Shown: one piece after another, positions 1 to 9,215 of the stretch | Position numbering within the stretch: position 1 is the first letter of the stretch | How the letters are laid out: each line of letters starts with the position of its first letter | Assembly: GCA_965248905.1 (NCBI GenBank) | Contig: CBDFKS010000007.1 | Coordinates: 1,426,001 to 1,490,000 of the forward strand | DNA: 64,000 nucleotides | Source of the DNA: CBDFKS01 sp965248905 | GTDB taxonomy: Bacteria; Chloroflexota; Dehalococcoidia; Lucifugimonadales; JAGWBF01 | Reading direction: 5' to 3' | Made by a program: the position numbers and the translations under genes | Notes under the pieces: generated by a model | The model's input: only the letters and a program-made list of their open reading frames with translations | What the model was told of the DNA's origin: nothing | The model's database searches: none

Positions 1-1
1 A

Positions 2-649
2 CACCTGCGATCTAAGCCGGCAAAGTCACAATGGTCCGACTACGAGGATACAAAATCCTATTCCACGGAAGCGGGAGTTGAGAAGGACCAATTCGTTTCC
101 AGAGCCCTCGACCAAGTCCGCCCGGAAACGGTTGTGGATATAGGGTGTAATACCGGTAAATTTAGCCTTATGGCAGCTGAACGAGGGGCTAAGGTTCTGG
201 CACTGGATTCGGACATGGTCACTCTCGACAGACTTTATCGAAGAGCGAAAGAATTGGGTGCCGCAGTCCTACCTCTACGGATAGATGTCGGCAATCCAAG
301 TCCTGGTATCGGATGGAACAATGAAGAACGCGCCCCATTTCTCAAACGGGTGGCAGAGTTCGATTGTGTTCTTGCTCTAGCCGTTGTGCATCATATACTG
401 ATAACAAAGGGCATTCCACTGCCGGAAATCACAAACCTCTTCCACAGACTAACCAGGAGATACCTCGTCTTAGAGCTTATTGGTAGAGAATGCCCCATGT
501 TCCAAAGTCTCCTTAGAGGCAGAGACGCCCTCTATGCCGAATTCTCGCTAGAGACGCAAGAGAATATACTAGGTAGAAATTTCACCGTCCTCCGAAGCCA
601 CCAGCTAACAGGTATGGACCGGAGACTTTATCTCCTGGAAAAACGATAA
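2..649 (+). CDS. Class I SAM-dependent methyltransferase (5' partial)
   Basis: The reading frame is open from base 2 to a TAA stop at 647-649, so the true start lies before the window; the GTG at 134 is inside the domain and is not the start. The visible N-terminal part has a WSDYEDTKSY stretch. Motif I (VVDIGCNTGKFS) forms the SAM-binding glycine loop, LALDSD supplies the acidic residue after strand 2, and LALAVVHHI resembles the motif IV/post-I region. The fold is that of small-molecule or sugar methyltransferases of surface-polysaccharide loci. The substrate cannot be read from sequence. The next gene begins at the base after this stop, so the two are probably co-transcribed and translationally coupled. 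Confidence 0.8.
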   Translation, partial: HLRSKPAKSQWSDYEDTKSYSTEAGVEKDQFVSRALDQVRPETVVDIGCNTGKFSLMAAERGAKVLALDSDMVTLDRLYRRAKELGAAVLPLRIDVGNPSPGIGWNNEERAPFLKRVAEFDCVLALAVVHHILITKGIPLPEITNLFHRLTRRYLVLELIGRECPMFQSLLRGRDALYAEFSLETQENILGRNFTVLRSHQLTGMDRRLYLLEKR

Positions 650-2269
650 GTGTACCGTTTCGCGTTGGCCGTCTCGCTGTCCCATTTGTTTTTTCTATCA
701 GTTTTTATGGAATATGGTGCTATCCAACCGTGGAAGACTGTCAGCCCCGTAGTAGGGTTCAACGAGCTTTCTCTTTGGGTCATGATGATGGTGTCGGCGT
801 TGGTCGCCCCCTTCCTCATAGGAGCTGCGGTATGGGGCGTGGATACGGCGCTGAGACGAAAACCTCACAGATGGATAAGGACGGTGAGACAACTAGCGTT
901 CCTGGTATTAGGAGTTGGAGCGCTCCTGGCTCTTGTCAACGCGTTTTTTAGACTCGAACTGGGCTTGCTCCAACCTGTGGGAAGCTTCTACGAACAGCAT
1001 TTCCTTGTAACAGTTATAGTCGTAATCATAGTTCTGATCGCGGCTCTGGTCACTCTGACATTTTCTATTGCTGTTCGTGAAGCGCTGGTAAAGACCGTTA
1101 GAACATCTCTGGTTATCCTGGCCCCAACCACGCTTCTATCAGTCGCTGGTATTCTGTATGTAATCGTAACTATCCTGGGAAACGGTGTCTCATTGGAAAG
1201 CTCCCCCGAGAGATCACTTGAGTCACAACCGGTATCCACGACGCCAGGCTTGCCCAAGAATATTGTAGTTCTTTTGTTTGACAGCTTTTCTTACGGGGCT
1301 GCCTTCGAAAATCAGGAAATAAGCCCTGAATTATTTAACCTTCGTTCTCTTGCAAGTCAGTCACTCGTGTTTCACGATGTACGAAAGTTTCCCGGCAGGA
1401 CAGAAGACAATGTACCGATCATGCTGACCGGACAAATCTATGCCGGATCTGATTTTATCAACACCAACGTTGGTGACGTGGCCTACCTAAGCGACGGAAC
1501 CGAGGTGAAACTGAAGGAGCAGCGAAGCGTTTTTGATCTGGCTTACGAGCAAGGTTACCAGCTGGCAACATATGGCATGTATATAGATTACTGCGGCACT
1601 TATGTGAACGGCCTTGGCGAATGCCGGTCCACGCCATTCTTTCGTCTTCCATTACCATCGACAAACTTCCCTGAGGCATTCATCGACCCATACCGTTCCG
1701 CAATTAACAACCTTTTACCGCATAGAATAGAGATAAAGTTATCGAACGCTCTTAATCTTGGCCTGGATGGGCAGCGAAACTTTCGCCAATACACTCTACG
1801 GCACCATGACGGGGTTATAGAGGCCTTAAGCGAGGCAGAGGGTTTTTTTATCTACGCTCACTACCCCTTCCCACATGGTGAGCTATTGCGCTACGACGAG
1901 GAAACCAGGGCCCTTCAATCAGGAAATACAACTTTTGATAGCTTCCGAGTGGCGGACTCCTTTGTAGGAGAGATACGAAAGGCACTTGAAAATTCCGGCA
2001 GATGGGATGATACGCTTCTCATACTGGTCTCGGACCACAATGACGAGGCGCTTACACCGGACCCGCGAGTCCTATTGATCTTGAAACTGCCCAATATGAA
2101 CCAACGCCTGGATTACACCGGGCCCTGGACTCACGCTCAGTTCCTTCCCTTTCTAGAGGAGCTGTTCGACCGCCAGTCATTTGAGCCGGAAACTGTCTTA
2201 GCAGCCGTACACAAACTGGCGCCCGAAGCCAATGTCGAGAATTCGCCGGTAGCAGCGAGTTGGAAGTGA
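650..2269 (+). CDS. Membrane-anchored sulfatase/alkaline-phosphatase-fold protein
   Basis: A 539-residue protein starting at GTG 650, directly after the previous stop. The first ~185 residues hold about five hydrophobic membrane segments. The extracytoplasmic catalytic fold begins at NIVVLLFDSFSY (about residue 203), the usual first metal-ligand strand. A nucleophile-region motif (GRTEDNVPIMLTG) follows, and LILVSDHND near residue 455 supplies late metal ligands. This layout matches the sulfatase/LTA synthase/phosphoethanolamine-transferase superfamily. Its likely role is adding or removing a phospho- or sulfo-group on exported glycan or lipid. The exact reaction is not visible. Its place at the head of the glycosyltransferase genes supports a surface-polymer role. 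Confidence 0.75.
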   Translation: MYRFALAVSLSHLFFLSVFMEYGAIQPWKTVSPVVGFNELSLWVMMMVSALVAPFLIGAAVWGVDTALRRKPHRWIRTVRQLAFLVLGVGALLALVNAFFRLELGLLQPVGSFYEQHFLVTVIVVIIVLIAALVTLTFSIAVREALVKTVRTSLVILAPTTLLSVAGILYVIVTILGNGVSLESSPERSLESQPVSTTPGLPKNIVVLLFDSFSYGAAFENQEISPELFNLRSLASQSLVFHDVRKFPGRTEDNVPIMLTGQIYAGSDFINTNVGDVAYLSDGTEVKLKEQRSVFDLAYEQGYQLATYGMYIDYCGTYVNGLGECRSTPFFRLPLPSTNFPEAFIDPYRSAINNLLPHRIEIKLSNALNLGLDGQRNFRQYTLRHHDGVIEALSEAEGFFIYAHYPFPHGELLRYDEETRALQSGNTTFDSFRVADSFVGEIRKALENSGRWDDTLLILVSDHNDEALTPDPRVLLILKLPNMNQRLDYTGPWTHAQFLPFLEELFDRQSFEPETVLAAVHKLAPEANVENSPVAASWK

Positions 2270-2272
2270 CCA

Positions 2273-2428
2273 ATGGACTTGCCAAACGGACAAGTAACCC
2301 TCTCCGAAGATCTCTCGCAAATCAAGGTCTTGCGTAAGATTCTGGCTACGCCAGACATCCTTCCTAGACGGCAACTGCTTCTGGGAAACAGAAAACCACC
2401 CTTTGCCGACACCTACAATTCTCGATAG
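2273..2428 (+). CDS. Small hypothetical ORF (51 aa)
   Basis: A 51-codon frame opens at ATG 2273, three bases after the previous stop, with a GGAAG Shine-Dalgarno-like sequence seven bases upstream, and ends at TAG 2426-2428. It is polar with no membrane segment or motif that I recognise. It may be a small protein, a decayed gene end, or chance. Spacing and ribosome-binding site are the only support. Confidence 0.25.
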   Translation: MDLPNGQVTLSEDLSQIKVLRKILATPDILPRRQLLLGNRKPPFADTYNSR

Positions 2429-2499
2429 CTAATCCTGTCAGGTAGCCGCGAAGTGCGCCCGGCAAAAGAGCGTGTGAACAACCGCGATTAGATAGTTTG

Positions 2500-3744
2500 A
2501 TGCGACTAGCCATATTTTATTACGGAGGACTGGTAACCGACGGACATCGCTACTGGAGTGGTATCCAGCCAACTCAGTTTCCTTTGTACCGTCCGCACTT
2601 CGACGGTATCGACCTGATAGCGATGGTCCGAGTGGGGCAGCCGACTTCGGGGATGTGGCCCCTTGATCTTGAGGGGATACGACTACACCAACTACCATTT
2701 GTGAGCACAAACTGGCAGCTACTATCCGGTAAGCTGCCATCCATGGCATGGGCCCTAAAGCGGGTCATCTCGCAATACCACAAAGAGTGGGACCTGGTGC
2801 TGCTGTACGAGCCTGCAATCATCAATCAGATAGCTTACTTGCTCTGCCGACGGTTTGGGATTCCCATGGCATTGCGTATGACAGGCCGCATGGACCTGGC
2901 ATTCCAAGAGGGTCATCGCCAAAATGGGCCACTCAAAGGAGTTGTGTCGAATGCTTACTCGTGGTGGCTGCGTCGGGCTGAAGCATACCTGGCACGTCGT
3001 ATTCTGACTATCACCGACGGGCAGTTGGGGTTTCTGGGACCCAATCCCCAGAAACACCGGGCGGTCTTTTGTTTAGAAAGCGTGATGCGGGCGGAGGAGT
3101 TCCCCTCAACCTGGTCTCCGCCTGTATGGCACCGGGGAGCGGAGCCTTTTCGCGTCCTCTCCCTCTCCAGAGTACACCCCCAGAAGGGCATTCATCATTT
3201 GGTGGAGGCTTGCGCATTAGTAAACCGACACAATATCGACATCCGGCTGGACATCGTTGGCCCGATTTATGATGGCGCCCTCGGAGCCTATGCGACGCAA
3301 CTCAGAGAGCAAATAGCGACGCTCTCGATTGAAAGGAGCGTCCACCTTCAGGGATTTGTGGAACAGTCCCAGTTACAGGAGCTATGGGGATCGGCTCACG
3401 CATTAGTGGTGCCCTGCGTTTCCAACGGGGATGGTGTGCCCAAGGTGATAATGGAAGCGATGGCTCGCGGCGTTCCAGTGGTGGCTACCCGGGTCGGTGG
3501 CATTCCCAACGTGATCCGGGATGGTGAAAACGGGTTGCTAATCGAACCGGGAGATGTCCAGGCTTTAACAGGAAGTCTAGAACGCCTCGCCACCAGCCCA
3601 GACTTGCACATGGAACTCTCCCGGAAAGCCTCTGAGCAATCCAGCGAATTCGCCGCGGAAGCGGTGGCCGAAAAGTTCGCGACCTTAGTTCGAGGCGCGT
3701 TGAGCAGCACATCCACTGGCGATGGAAGTACGAGAGATCGATAG
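2500..3744 (+). CDS. GT4-family glycosyltransferase
   Basis: About 414 residues with GT-B architecture. The C-terminal nucleotide-sugar domain starts near residue 215 at VLSLSRVHPQKGIHHLVEA, the classic GT4 strand-loop-helix. GDGVPKVIMEAMARG carries the conserved E-x7-E-type donor-binding segment, followed by GGIPNVIRDGENG. A TTG three bases upstream (2497) is an alternative start, but ATG 2500 is more likely. The protein should transfer a sugar from a nucleotide donor to a lipid-linked glycan on the cytoplasmic face. The sugar specificity is unknown. It is followed by an epimerase and a second GT4 enzyme in the same direction. Confidence 0.88.
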   Translation: MRLAIFYYGGLVTDGHRYWSGIQPTQFPLYRPHFDGIDLIAMVRVGQPTSGMWPLDLEGIRLHQLPFVSTNWQLLSGKLPSMAWALKRVISQYHKEWDLVLLYEPAIINQIAYLLCRRFGIPMALRMTGRMDLAFQEGHRQNGPLKGVVSNAYSWWLRRAEAYLARRILTITDGQLGFLGPNPQKHRAVFCLESVMRAEEFPSTWSPPVWHRGAEPFRVLSLSRVHPQKGIHHLVEACALVNRHNIDIRLDIVGPIYDGALGAYATQLREQIATLSIERSVHLQGFVEQSQLQELWGSAHALVVPCVSNGDGVPKVIMEAMARGVPVVATRVGGIPNVIRDGENGLLIEPGDVQALTGSLERLATSPDLHMELSRKASEQSSEFAAEAVAEKFATLVRGALSSTSTGDGSTRDR

Positions 3745-3747
3745 TAC

Positions 3748-3915
3748 ATGATTTCGTTCAAAAAATCGCTGTCGAGCTATGCCCCGGAAAAGGTGCACGG
3801 CTTTGACAGAGGAATTTGGAATGATTTCATGTCTGTAATGGATGTAGAGACGGGGTGGATTGATCTCGGTTTCAGCAAAGCATTGGAAGCTACGGCAAAC
3901 GCCTACATAGAATGA
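3748..3915 (+). CDS. Small ORF or gene remnant (55 aa)
   Basis: A 55-codon frame from ATG 3748 to TGA 3913-3915 fills the gap between the GT4 gene and the epimerase, and its end lies next to the epimerase Shine-Dalgarno. The peptide (middle WNDFMSVMDVETGWIDLGF) has an ordinary globular composition rather than noise-like repeats, and could be the tail of a deleted gene. No family is recognised and the start lacks a clear ribosome-binding site. Confidence 0.28.
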   Translation: MISFKKSLSSYAPEKVHGFDRGIWNDFMSVMDVETGWIDLGFSKALEATANAYIE

Positions 3916-3922
3916 GGTTCAG

Positions 3923-4840
3923 ATGAGTCGAGTCCTAGTTACGGGAGGTGCTGGCTTTGTCGGCTCCCACTTAGTAGAGCAATTGGCCTCTACAGGAGAA
4001 GAAATTGTCGTTCTAGACAGCTTGCTGACTGGTAAAACGGCGCATCTACCGAGTGAAGCCAAAAATATTCGGCTGGAGCAGGGAGATATTCGGGACAGCA
4101 ATCTCCTGGACAAAATCTTCCGCGAGTTCCGACCTACTACCGTCTTCCACCTGGCAGCCATTCATTACATCCCCTTGTGCGAGGCCAATCCTCGGGAAGC
4201 CGTTAGTGTAAATGTGGAAGGCACTGTGGCCCTTCTAGAAGCCTGCCAGGCTTTTATCCCAGAGCGGCTCGTCGTTGCCTCCACGGCGGCTGTATACGGC
4301 CCAGGGGAAACAGCCCATAGTGAAGCAGAGATACCTGCGCCTATGGACATCTATGGTATTACCAAACTCGCCGGCGAGATGCTGGTCAAGCTGTTTCACC
4401 AGCGAACAGGTGTACCCACAGTAGCAGCCAGGCTTTTTAACGTAATTGGACCCAATGAGACCAACCCTCACCTGATCCCTGAGATAATCAATCAGCTTCG
4501 TGGTGGAGGTACACAGATCGAGATTGGGAACCTCGAACCAAGGCGGGACTATGTCCACGCCAGGGATGTAGCGCACGCTCTGGTGCAACTGGCAAGATTG
4601 GAGAAGGTTTCATTCGACATCTTCAACGTCGGAACCGGCAAAGCCTACTCGGTCAAAGAGGTGTTGGATATCCTCTCCTCCATCTGGCCATCTCCCTTCC
4701 AGATTGTTCAGGTCCCCAATAGGGTACGCCCTGTGGACAGGAAGAACCTAGCGGCGGACATTCTTCACATCCGCGAGACCACAGGGTGGACCCCCACCAT
4801 CGACTTGGAGACATGTCTTCGCCAACTGGCATTGGATTAG
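3923..4840 (+). CDS. NAD-dependent nucleotide-sugar epimerase/dehydratase (extended SDR)
   Basis: A 305-residue extended short-chain dehydrogenase. The NAD-binding loop GGAGFVGSHL is at residues 8-17. The catalytic triad is Ser120 in STAAVYG, with Tyr144 and Lys148 in YGITK. RRDYVHARDVA around residue 210 matches the substrate-domain signature of UDP-glucose 4-epimerase-like enzymes. Length is normal for the family. It most likely interconverts or dehydrates a UDP- or dTDP-sugar used by the flanking glycosyltransferases. A 4-epimerase is the first guess, but UDP-glucuronate epimerase/decarboxylase relatives look similar. Confidence 0.85.
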   Translation: MSRVLVTGGAGFVGSHLVEQLASTGEEIVVLDSLLTGKTAHLPSEAKNIRLEQGDIRDSNLLDKIFREFRPTTVFHLAAIHYIPLCEANPREAVSVNVEGTVALLEACQAFIPERLVVASTAAVYGPGETAHSEAEIPAPMDIYGITKLAGEMLVKLFHQRTGVPTVAARLFNVIGPNETNPHLIPEIINQLRGGGTQIEIGNLEPRRDYVHARDVAHALVQLARLEKVSFDIFNVGTGKAYSVKEVLDILSSIWPSPFQIVQVPNRVRPVDRKNLAADILHIRETTGWTPTIDLETCLRQLALD

Positions 4841-4962
4841 GGTTTGCTGCACAGAAAGATATCTCATAGATAGTCATGAAGAGATGATGACTTTGCACCA
4901 GCGGGAGACGAAGGGGCCCAAGACTCAGGATGGACGTTTTCTGCGCCGTCAGGGATGATGAG

Positions 4963-6156
4963 ATGACTCCTACGCACATCCTGCTTCTCAACCCCTCGGG
5001 ACGGCTGTCGCCCCGGGTACAGAATGAGGTAATCAGCCTGGCCCGTGCAGGGTACCAAATCCATGTTGTCCACTTCCAAAGGGACGAAGCCCGTGAGGAT
5101 ACGGAGTTCCCTGCTGAGGTCCGGGTTTCCAGAGTAAAGCTCAACGCCCCTATAGGGTCCTGGTTTCTCATATTCTACCTGCCCATCTTTTACCTGATGA
5201 TGTTCTGGCGGCTCCGGAAAGAGCAACCCCACGTCGTGCATTGCACCAATCTATTTCTGCTCCCTTTCAGCCTACTGTTCGCCAAATGGAAACGTGCAAA
5301 GGTGGTCTACGACGTCTACGAACTGCATTCCCTGGACTTCAGCCAATATGTGCCCAGGTTGTCTCGTCCAATGCAGAACGTCATCGAATTTTTCGAGAAT
5401 ATTATGGTGAGACAAGTTAGTTTGGTTCTTACGATTGATTCAATAAAGGGTTTCTTGATACGACGATATGGGCAGTTCAACAGCAATGTCTATGTGCTTT
5501 ACAACGTTGTTCCTCGTGGAGACTTAAATTCTCATCCTGAGTGGGTGCAAGAGCTAGGTGAGCGGTACACGGACTTTCGCCTTATCACCTATGTGGGCGG
5601 CATGTATGAGCAAAAGGGCTTGCTGAAAATGCTTCAGGCACTGTCCTTGGTAAAAGAAAGGGTCCCGAATGTCAAGCTCCTCCTCATCGGAACCCTTGTC
5701 GATCCGTCTGGAACGGCTATGTCGGATCTACGCTCCAACGACCTCCTGGACAATTTTGAGTTTATCCCGTGGGTGCCCTACGATGAAATGTGCCGTTATT
5801 TACAGATATGCGAAGTCGGATTGGCCCCCCACCAGCCAGAAGGGCGCAACCTTTTTGTGTCCCGAGGGAACGGAGTGAAATTCTTCAGTTATATGCAAGC
5901 CGGTCTACCCATCGTGGCTCCCAACTTCGGAGAGATCGGTAGGCTAGTACTGGAAGAGCAGTGTGGAATCCTGGTGGACACCACCGATTCCCAGCAAATC
6001 GGCGATGCTATTATCTACCTCCTGGAACGACCTGACGAGGCCAAGGAGATGGGAAAACGAGCAAGGTTGGCTATCGAGCAGAAATATAACTGGGAGACGG
6101 AGCAGGAGAAGCTGCTGAATGCCTATCGGGGTTTAACGGCTCAGGAAGTTGCGTAG
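4963..6156 (+). CDS. GT4-family glycosyltransferase
   Basis: About 397 residues from ATG 4963, chosen because the family N-terminus (HILLLNPSGRLSPRV) begins there and a GGGATGATGAG stretch precedes it; the frame also opens at ATG 4930. A hydrophobic stretch around WFLIFYLPIFYLMMF may associate with the membrane. The GT-B C-terminal half shows ITYVGGMYEQKGLLKMLQA and a late NGVKFFSYMQAGLPIVAP segment with the donor-binding region. It overlaps the following wecB-like start by 8 bases, so the two are translationally coupled. Donor and acceptor are not readable from the sequence. Confidence 0.85.
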   Translation: MTPTHILLLNPSGRLSPRVQNEVISLARAGYQIHVVHFQRDEAREDTEFPAEVRVSRVKLNAPIGSWFLIFYLPIFYLMMFWRLRKEQPHVVHCTNLFLLPFSLLFAKWKRAKVVYDVYELHSLDFSQYVPRLSRPMQNVIEFFENIMVRQVSLVLTIDSIKGFLIRRYGQFNSNVYVLYNVVPRGDLNSHPEWVQELGERYTDFRLITYVGGMYEQKGLLKMLQALSLVKERVPNVKLLLIGTLVDPSGTAMSDLRSNDLLDNFEFIPWVPYDEMCRYLQICEVGLAPHQPEGRNLFVSRGNGVKFFSYMQAGLPIVAPNFGEIGRLVLEEQCGILVDTTDSQQIGDAIIYLLERPDEAKEMGKRARLAIEQKYNWETEQEKLLNAYRGLTAQEVA

Positions 6157-7306
6157 ATTGAATCCAGAACCTCAGGTGAAGTCCCAGTGCGAAGAGAAGC
6201 TTCGGAATAGGTGCTGCGTGGTGCTGGGGACCAGGCCGGATATTGTCATGATGGGCCCTATCATCCGAGAACTTCAGCGGCGTGGGATGGCATTTTTTGT
6301 CATTCATACCGGCCAGCATTACTCCTACAACATGGACCGGCAGTTTTTTCTGGAACTACAACTGAATGAGCCTGAATATCGTCTGGACTCTGTCCAATAT
6401 TGCACCTTGCACGGAGAGCAAACGGCCGAAGTGCTGAAAGGAGTGGAACAGATCCTGCTGGAAGAGAGACCCGACATCGTTCTAGTCGGGGGGGATGTTG
6501 ACAGCAGCATGGCCGCTGCTTTGGCTGCCCGAAAACTACACCTTAAGATAGGCCACGTTGAGGCCGGCGAGCGCAGTGGTGACTGGCGAATGCCCGAAGA
6601 GCACAATCGAGTCATCATCGACCACATCTCCGAATACCTGTTTGCTACCAACGAAACAAGTAAACGGAATCTGATAGCAGATGGCGTCAAGGGGCAGATT
6701 TTTATCACAGGCAATCCAGTCGCGGATGCGGCCATAGAGAACCTGGAGATCGCTGAGCGTACCTCTGCCGCCCTGGATACTCTGAAATTGACCTGCCACC
6801 AATACCTGCTGATGACCCTGCATCGCGAGGAAAATGTGGACAATCCTGAGAACCTGAAGGGCTCTCTAGAAGGGGCGGGCCGTACCTCTGAGCGAGTTGG
6901 ACTTCCTGTTATCTTCCTGATCCACCCCAGGACATTGAAACGTCTGAAGGAGTTCGAACTAAGTGAATGGGCTGCCGGCATCAGCGGATTGAGGATTCAT
7001 GAGCCCGTAGGGTACCTGGATTTCCTGACGCTGCTTGCCCACGCCCGGCTAGCCCTTACCGACTCCGGAGGGGTTCAGAAGGAGACTTGCGTTCTGAAAG
7101 TGCCCTGCGTCACTCTTCGGGAAAACACAGAGTGGCCGGAAACTGTGGCGGTGGGGGCCAATCGCCTGGCTGGGACAGAGCCTGATCGCATCGTGGCGGC
7201 TGTGGAGGAAATGCTGAACGGTCCTATAGAATGGGACGACCAATTCGGGGACGGGCATGCTGCGCGACACATCTTAGACATCATCCAACTAGAGGCGCAA
7301 AAATAG
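6149..7306 (+). CDS. wecB: UDP-N-acetylglucosamine 2-epimerase (non-hydrolysing)
   Basis: A 385-residue member of the WecB/WbpI family, which converts UDP-GlcNAc (or a 2,3-diacetamido derivative) to the manno-configured sugar. Visible signatures are GTRPDIVMMGPII, HTGQHYSYNMD, VEAGERSGDWRMPEEHNR and LTDSGGVQKE, which together line the UDP-sugar site. The start is TTG 6149, overlapping the upstream glycosyltransferase by 8 bases. Because a Gfo/Idh oxidoreductase and DegT aminotransferase follow within 2 kb, a WbpI-like role on a 2,3-diamino sugar is as plausible as simple ManNAc production. Confidence 0.88.
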   Translation: MRRLNPEPQVKSQCEEKLRNRCCVVLGTRPDIVMMGPIIRELQRRGMAFFVIHTGQHYSYNMDRQFFLELQLNEPEYRLDSVQYCTLHGEQTAEVLKGVEQILLEERPDIVLVGGDVDSSMAAALAARKLHLKIGHVEAGERSGDWRMPEEHNRVIIDHISEYLFATNETSKRNLIADGVKGQIFITGNPVADAAIENLEIAERTSAALDTLKLTCHQYLLMTLHREENVDNPENLKGSLEGAGRTSERVGLPVIFLIHPRTLKRLKEFELSEWAAGISGLRIHEPVGYLDFLTLLAHARLALTDSGGVQKETCVLKVPCVTLRENTEWPETVAVGANRLAGTEPDRIVAAVEEMLNGPIEWDDQFGDGHAARHILDIIQLEAQK

Positions 7307-7480
7307 CATTAACGCTGGGAACCCGAAGGACACCATTTTAGAGCTGATTGCATTGTAGTTTTTCGATGCTGCATGTGGTGTCGGGAGGTGACTTCGGATC
7401 GCACGACCGCCCAAATGTGGAACAGCCGGGAGTAAACGCCTTAAATGTCCGAAATAAGGAGTCCCAGTGCATCAAACGAT

Positions 7481-8176
7481 ATGCGGTTGATGGTGTTCGC
7501 CTACAACTTCCCCCACAAAAAGAGCGTTGATTTCCTATCGTATTTGCATCTCCACGGCTATCAAGTAGAATTCGTGGCTGCAGCTGATCGGATACAGCTA
7601 AACCTTCCAGCCTACACATTGCGCGTGAACCCCCGGCATAAGGCTATTTTGCATCCCAAAATCGTCTGTGAGCGCTGGGGGATTCCTTTCTTTGCTGTGC
7701 CACATGATTCCGAAGAATTAATCGCTTTGTTGAAGCGCTACGAAATCGACTTTGGGATTATAGCCGGTGCTAGAATTCTAAAAAAACCGGTGATCGCAGC
7801 GGTCAATAGTGGCATCGTGAACTTCCACCCTGGGTTGATACCTGAGGTGCGCGGTCTCGATACATTACAATGGGCTATCTATCACGACCTTCCGCTGGGT
7901 GTCACTGCACACCTCATAGATGAAAGAGTGGACGCGGGGAGAATCATCCTTCGAAAATCTATGGAGGTTTACCCGGACGACAGCTTTGTTGATCTGTCGT
8001 TGAGGCTATACGAAACCCAGCTGGAAATGTTGCCAGAGACTTTACAGCTACTGAGTAAAGAGGCAATAGAAGAGTTTCCCTCCGTCCCCAAAGGGAAACA
8101 TTTCCCACCCATGACGGAGGAATATGAGAGAGACCTCCCGGAAAAGCTGCGGCAACGCTTAAGGAATCTCCGGTAA
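7481..8176 (+). CDS. Formyltransferase-fold protein, probable sugar N-formyltransferase
   Basis: About 231 residues from ATG 7481 (the frame also opens at 7445). The Formyl_trans_N catalytic triad is visible: Asn and His in VNFHPGLIPEVRG, and Asp in HLIDERVDAGRII. It lacks the C-terminal RNA-binding domain of methionyl-tRNA formyltransferase, and it lies in a polysaccharide locus with an aminotransferase downstream. N-10-formyl-tetrahydrofolate-dependent formylation of an amino sugar is therefore the best reading. It is shorter than the usual sugar formyltransferases because it has only the core domain. The 138 bases before it show no gene. Confidence 0.72.
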   Translation: MRLMVFAYNFPHKKSVDFLSYLHLHGYQVEFVAAADRIQLNLPAYTLRVNPRHKAILHPKIVCERWGIPFFAVPHDSEELIALLKRYEIDFGIIAGARILKKPVIAAVNSGIVNFHPGLIPEVRGLDTLQWAIYHDLPLGVTAHLIDERVDAGRIILRKSMEVYPDDSFVDLSLRLYETQLEMLPETLQLLSKEAIEEFPSVPKGKHFPPMTEEYERDLPEKLRQRLRNLR

Positions 8177-8231
8177 AACATCCCCAGAACCACATGCTGA
8201 AAGGCATTTACAGAGCAAGTAGGAGCGGAAT

Positions 8232-9215
8232 ATGTTGAGCATCGGCCTAGTAGGTTGCGGCAATATCGCCATAAGACATCTGAATGCCTATAGGCAGCTA
8301 GGTGGTCTCAATATAATCGTGACTGATATTGTCCCGGAAAGCAAAGCCGTCGCCGAGCAGTACGGGGTCAGCTGGTGCGACGATCCAGAGGCACTCATCA
8401 GAGGAAAGGACGTTGATGTCATCGATGTCTGCACACCAACCCCTTCCCATGCCGAGGTGATGCTAAAGGCTCTGGACAGCGGAAAACACGTCTTCTGTGA
8501 GAAGCCCTTCACTCAAACCCTTGAAGAAGCTAATCGCATCGCTGAAAAGGCAGCGCAGGTGCAGAAGAGCATTATGGTAGGGTATCCCTACCGCTTCCAC
8601 CCCGCCATCGAACTGGCCAGGAGCGTCGTATCAGAGGACATCATCGGTCAACCCCACCTTGCTTTTTTCCGTGCTGGCGGCCGTGGCAACTACAAGGCCT
8701 GGCAGCATTTGAAGCATACGAGCGGAGGGGCAATCTCTGAGATGATGGTCCACATGCTGGACCTGATTCTCTGGTATTTTGGCGAGATCGCCGAATGCCG
8801 TGTGCTTTACAAGGATATTATCCTGAAAGAACGTACAATCGAGGGCGAACTAGTCTTCCCGGATGCCGAGGATGTCATACTGATTCAGCTTGTTACCCAA
8901 AGCGGAACCACAGTGATCTGCCAGAGTGACATGGCCACTCCATCATACATGAATTCCATAGAGATACATGGTAGTAACGGCTCTCTCTGGACATCCATCC
9001 TTGACTATTTCCCCACTGTAATCCACTGTAAAGAGGCGAGAGGCTCCTATAAGCAAGGCAACAACATTATGACCTTTCCGTATGTGGACTTCTTTCAACG
9101 GGAGCTCAAGCACTTCACTGAGGCTATTCAGAACGGGGAGCAACTTAGATTGAACACCTTGGAGGACTCGCTGAAGATCATGCGGCTCATTCATCAGTTG
9201 CAGGAGGACTCATGA
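8232..9215 (+). CDS. Gfo/Idh/MocA-family sugar oxidoreductase
   Basis: A 327-residue NAD(P)-dependent dehydrogenase. The N-terminal Rossmann loop is LVGCGNIAIRHLNAY, and DVCTPTPSHAEVMLKALDSG followed by HVFCEKPFT carries the conserved EKP lysine. The C-terminal alpha/beta domain includes GGAISEMMVHMLDLI, with the catalytic-region histidine. In WbpB-type pathways this enzyme oxidises the sugar C3 hydroxyl to a ketone, which the next enzyme aminates. The overlapping ATGA junction with the aminotransferase supports such a two-step module. Confidence 0.87.
   Translation: MLSIGLVGCGNIAIRHLNAYRQLGGLNIIVTDIVPESKAVAEQYGVSWCDDPEALIRGKDVDVIDVCTPTPSHAEVMLKALDSGKHVFCEKPFTQTLEEANRIAEKAAQVQKSIMVGYPYRFHPAIELARSVVSEDIIGQPHLAFFRAGGRGNYKAWQHLKHTSGGAISEMMVHMLDLILWYFGEIAECRVLYKDIILKERTIEGELVFPDAEDVILIQLVTQSGTTVICQSDMATPSYMNSIEIHGSNGSLWTSILDYFPTVIHCKEARGSYKQGNNIMTFPYVDFFQRELKHFTEAIQNGEQLRLNTLEDSLKIMRLIHQLQEDS

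Noticed and set aside
6325..6981. A 218-codon minus-strand frame opposite wecB
   Set aside because: Serine/arginine-rich composition typical of antisense shadow, while the + strand frame has full family motifs.
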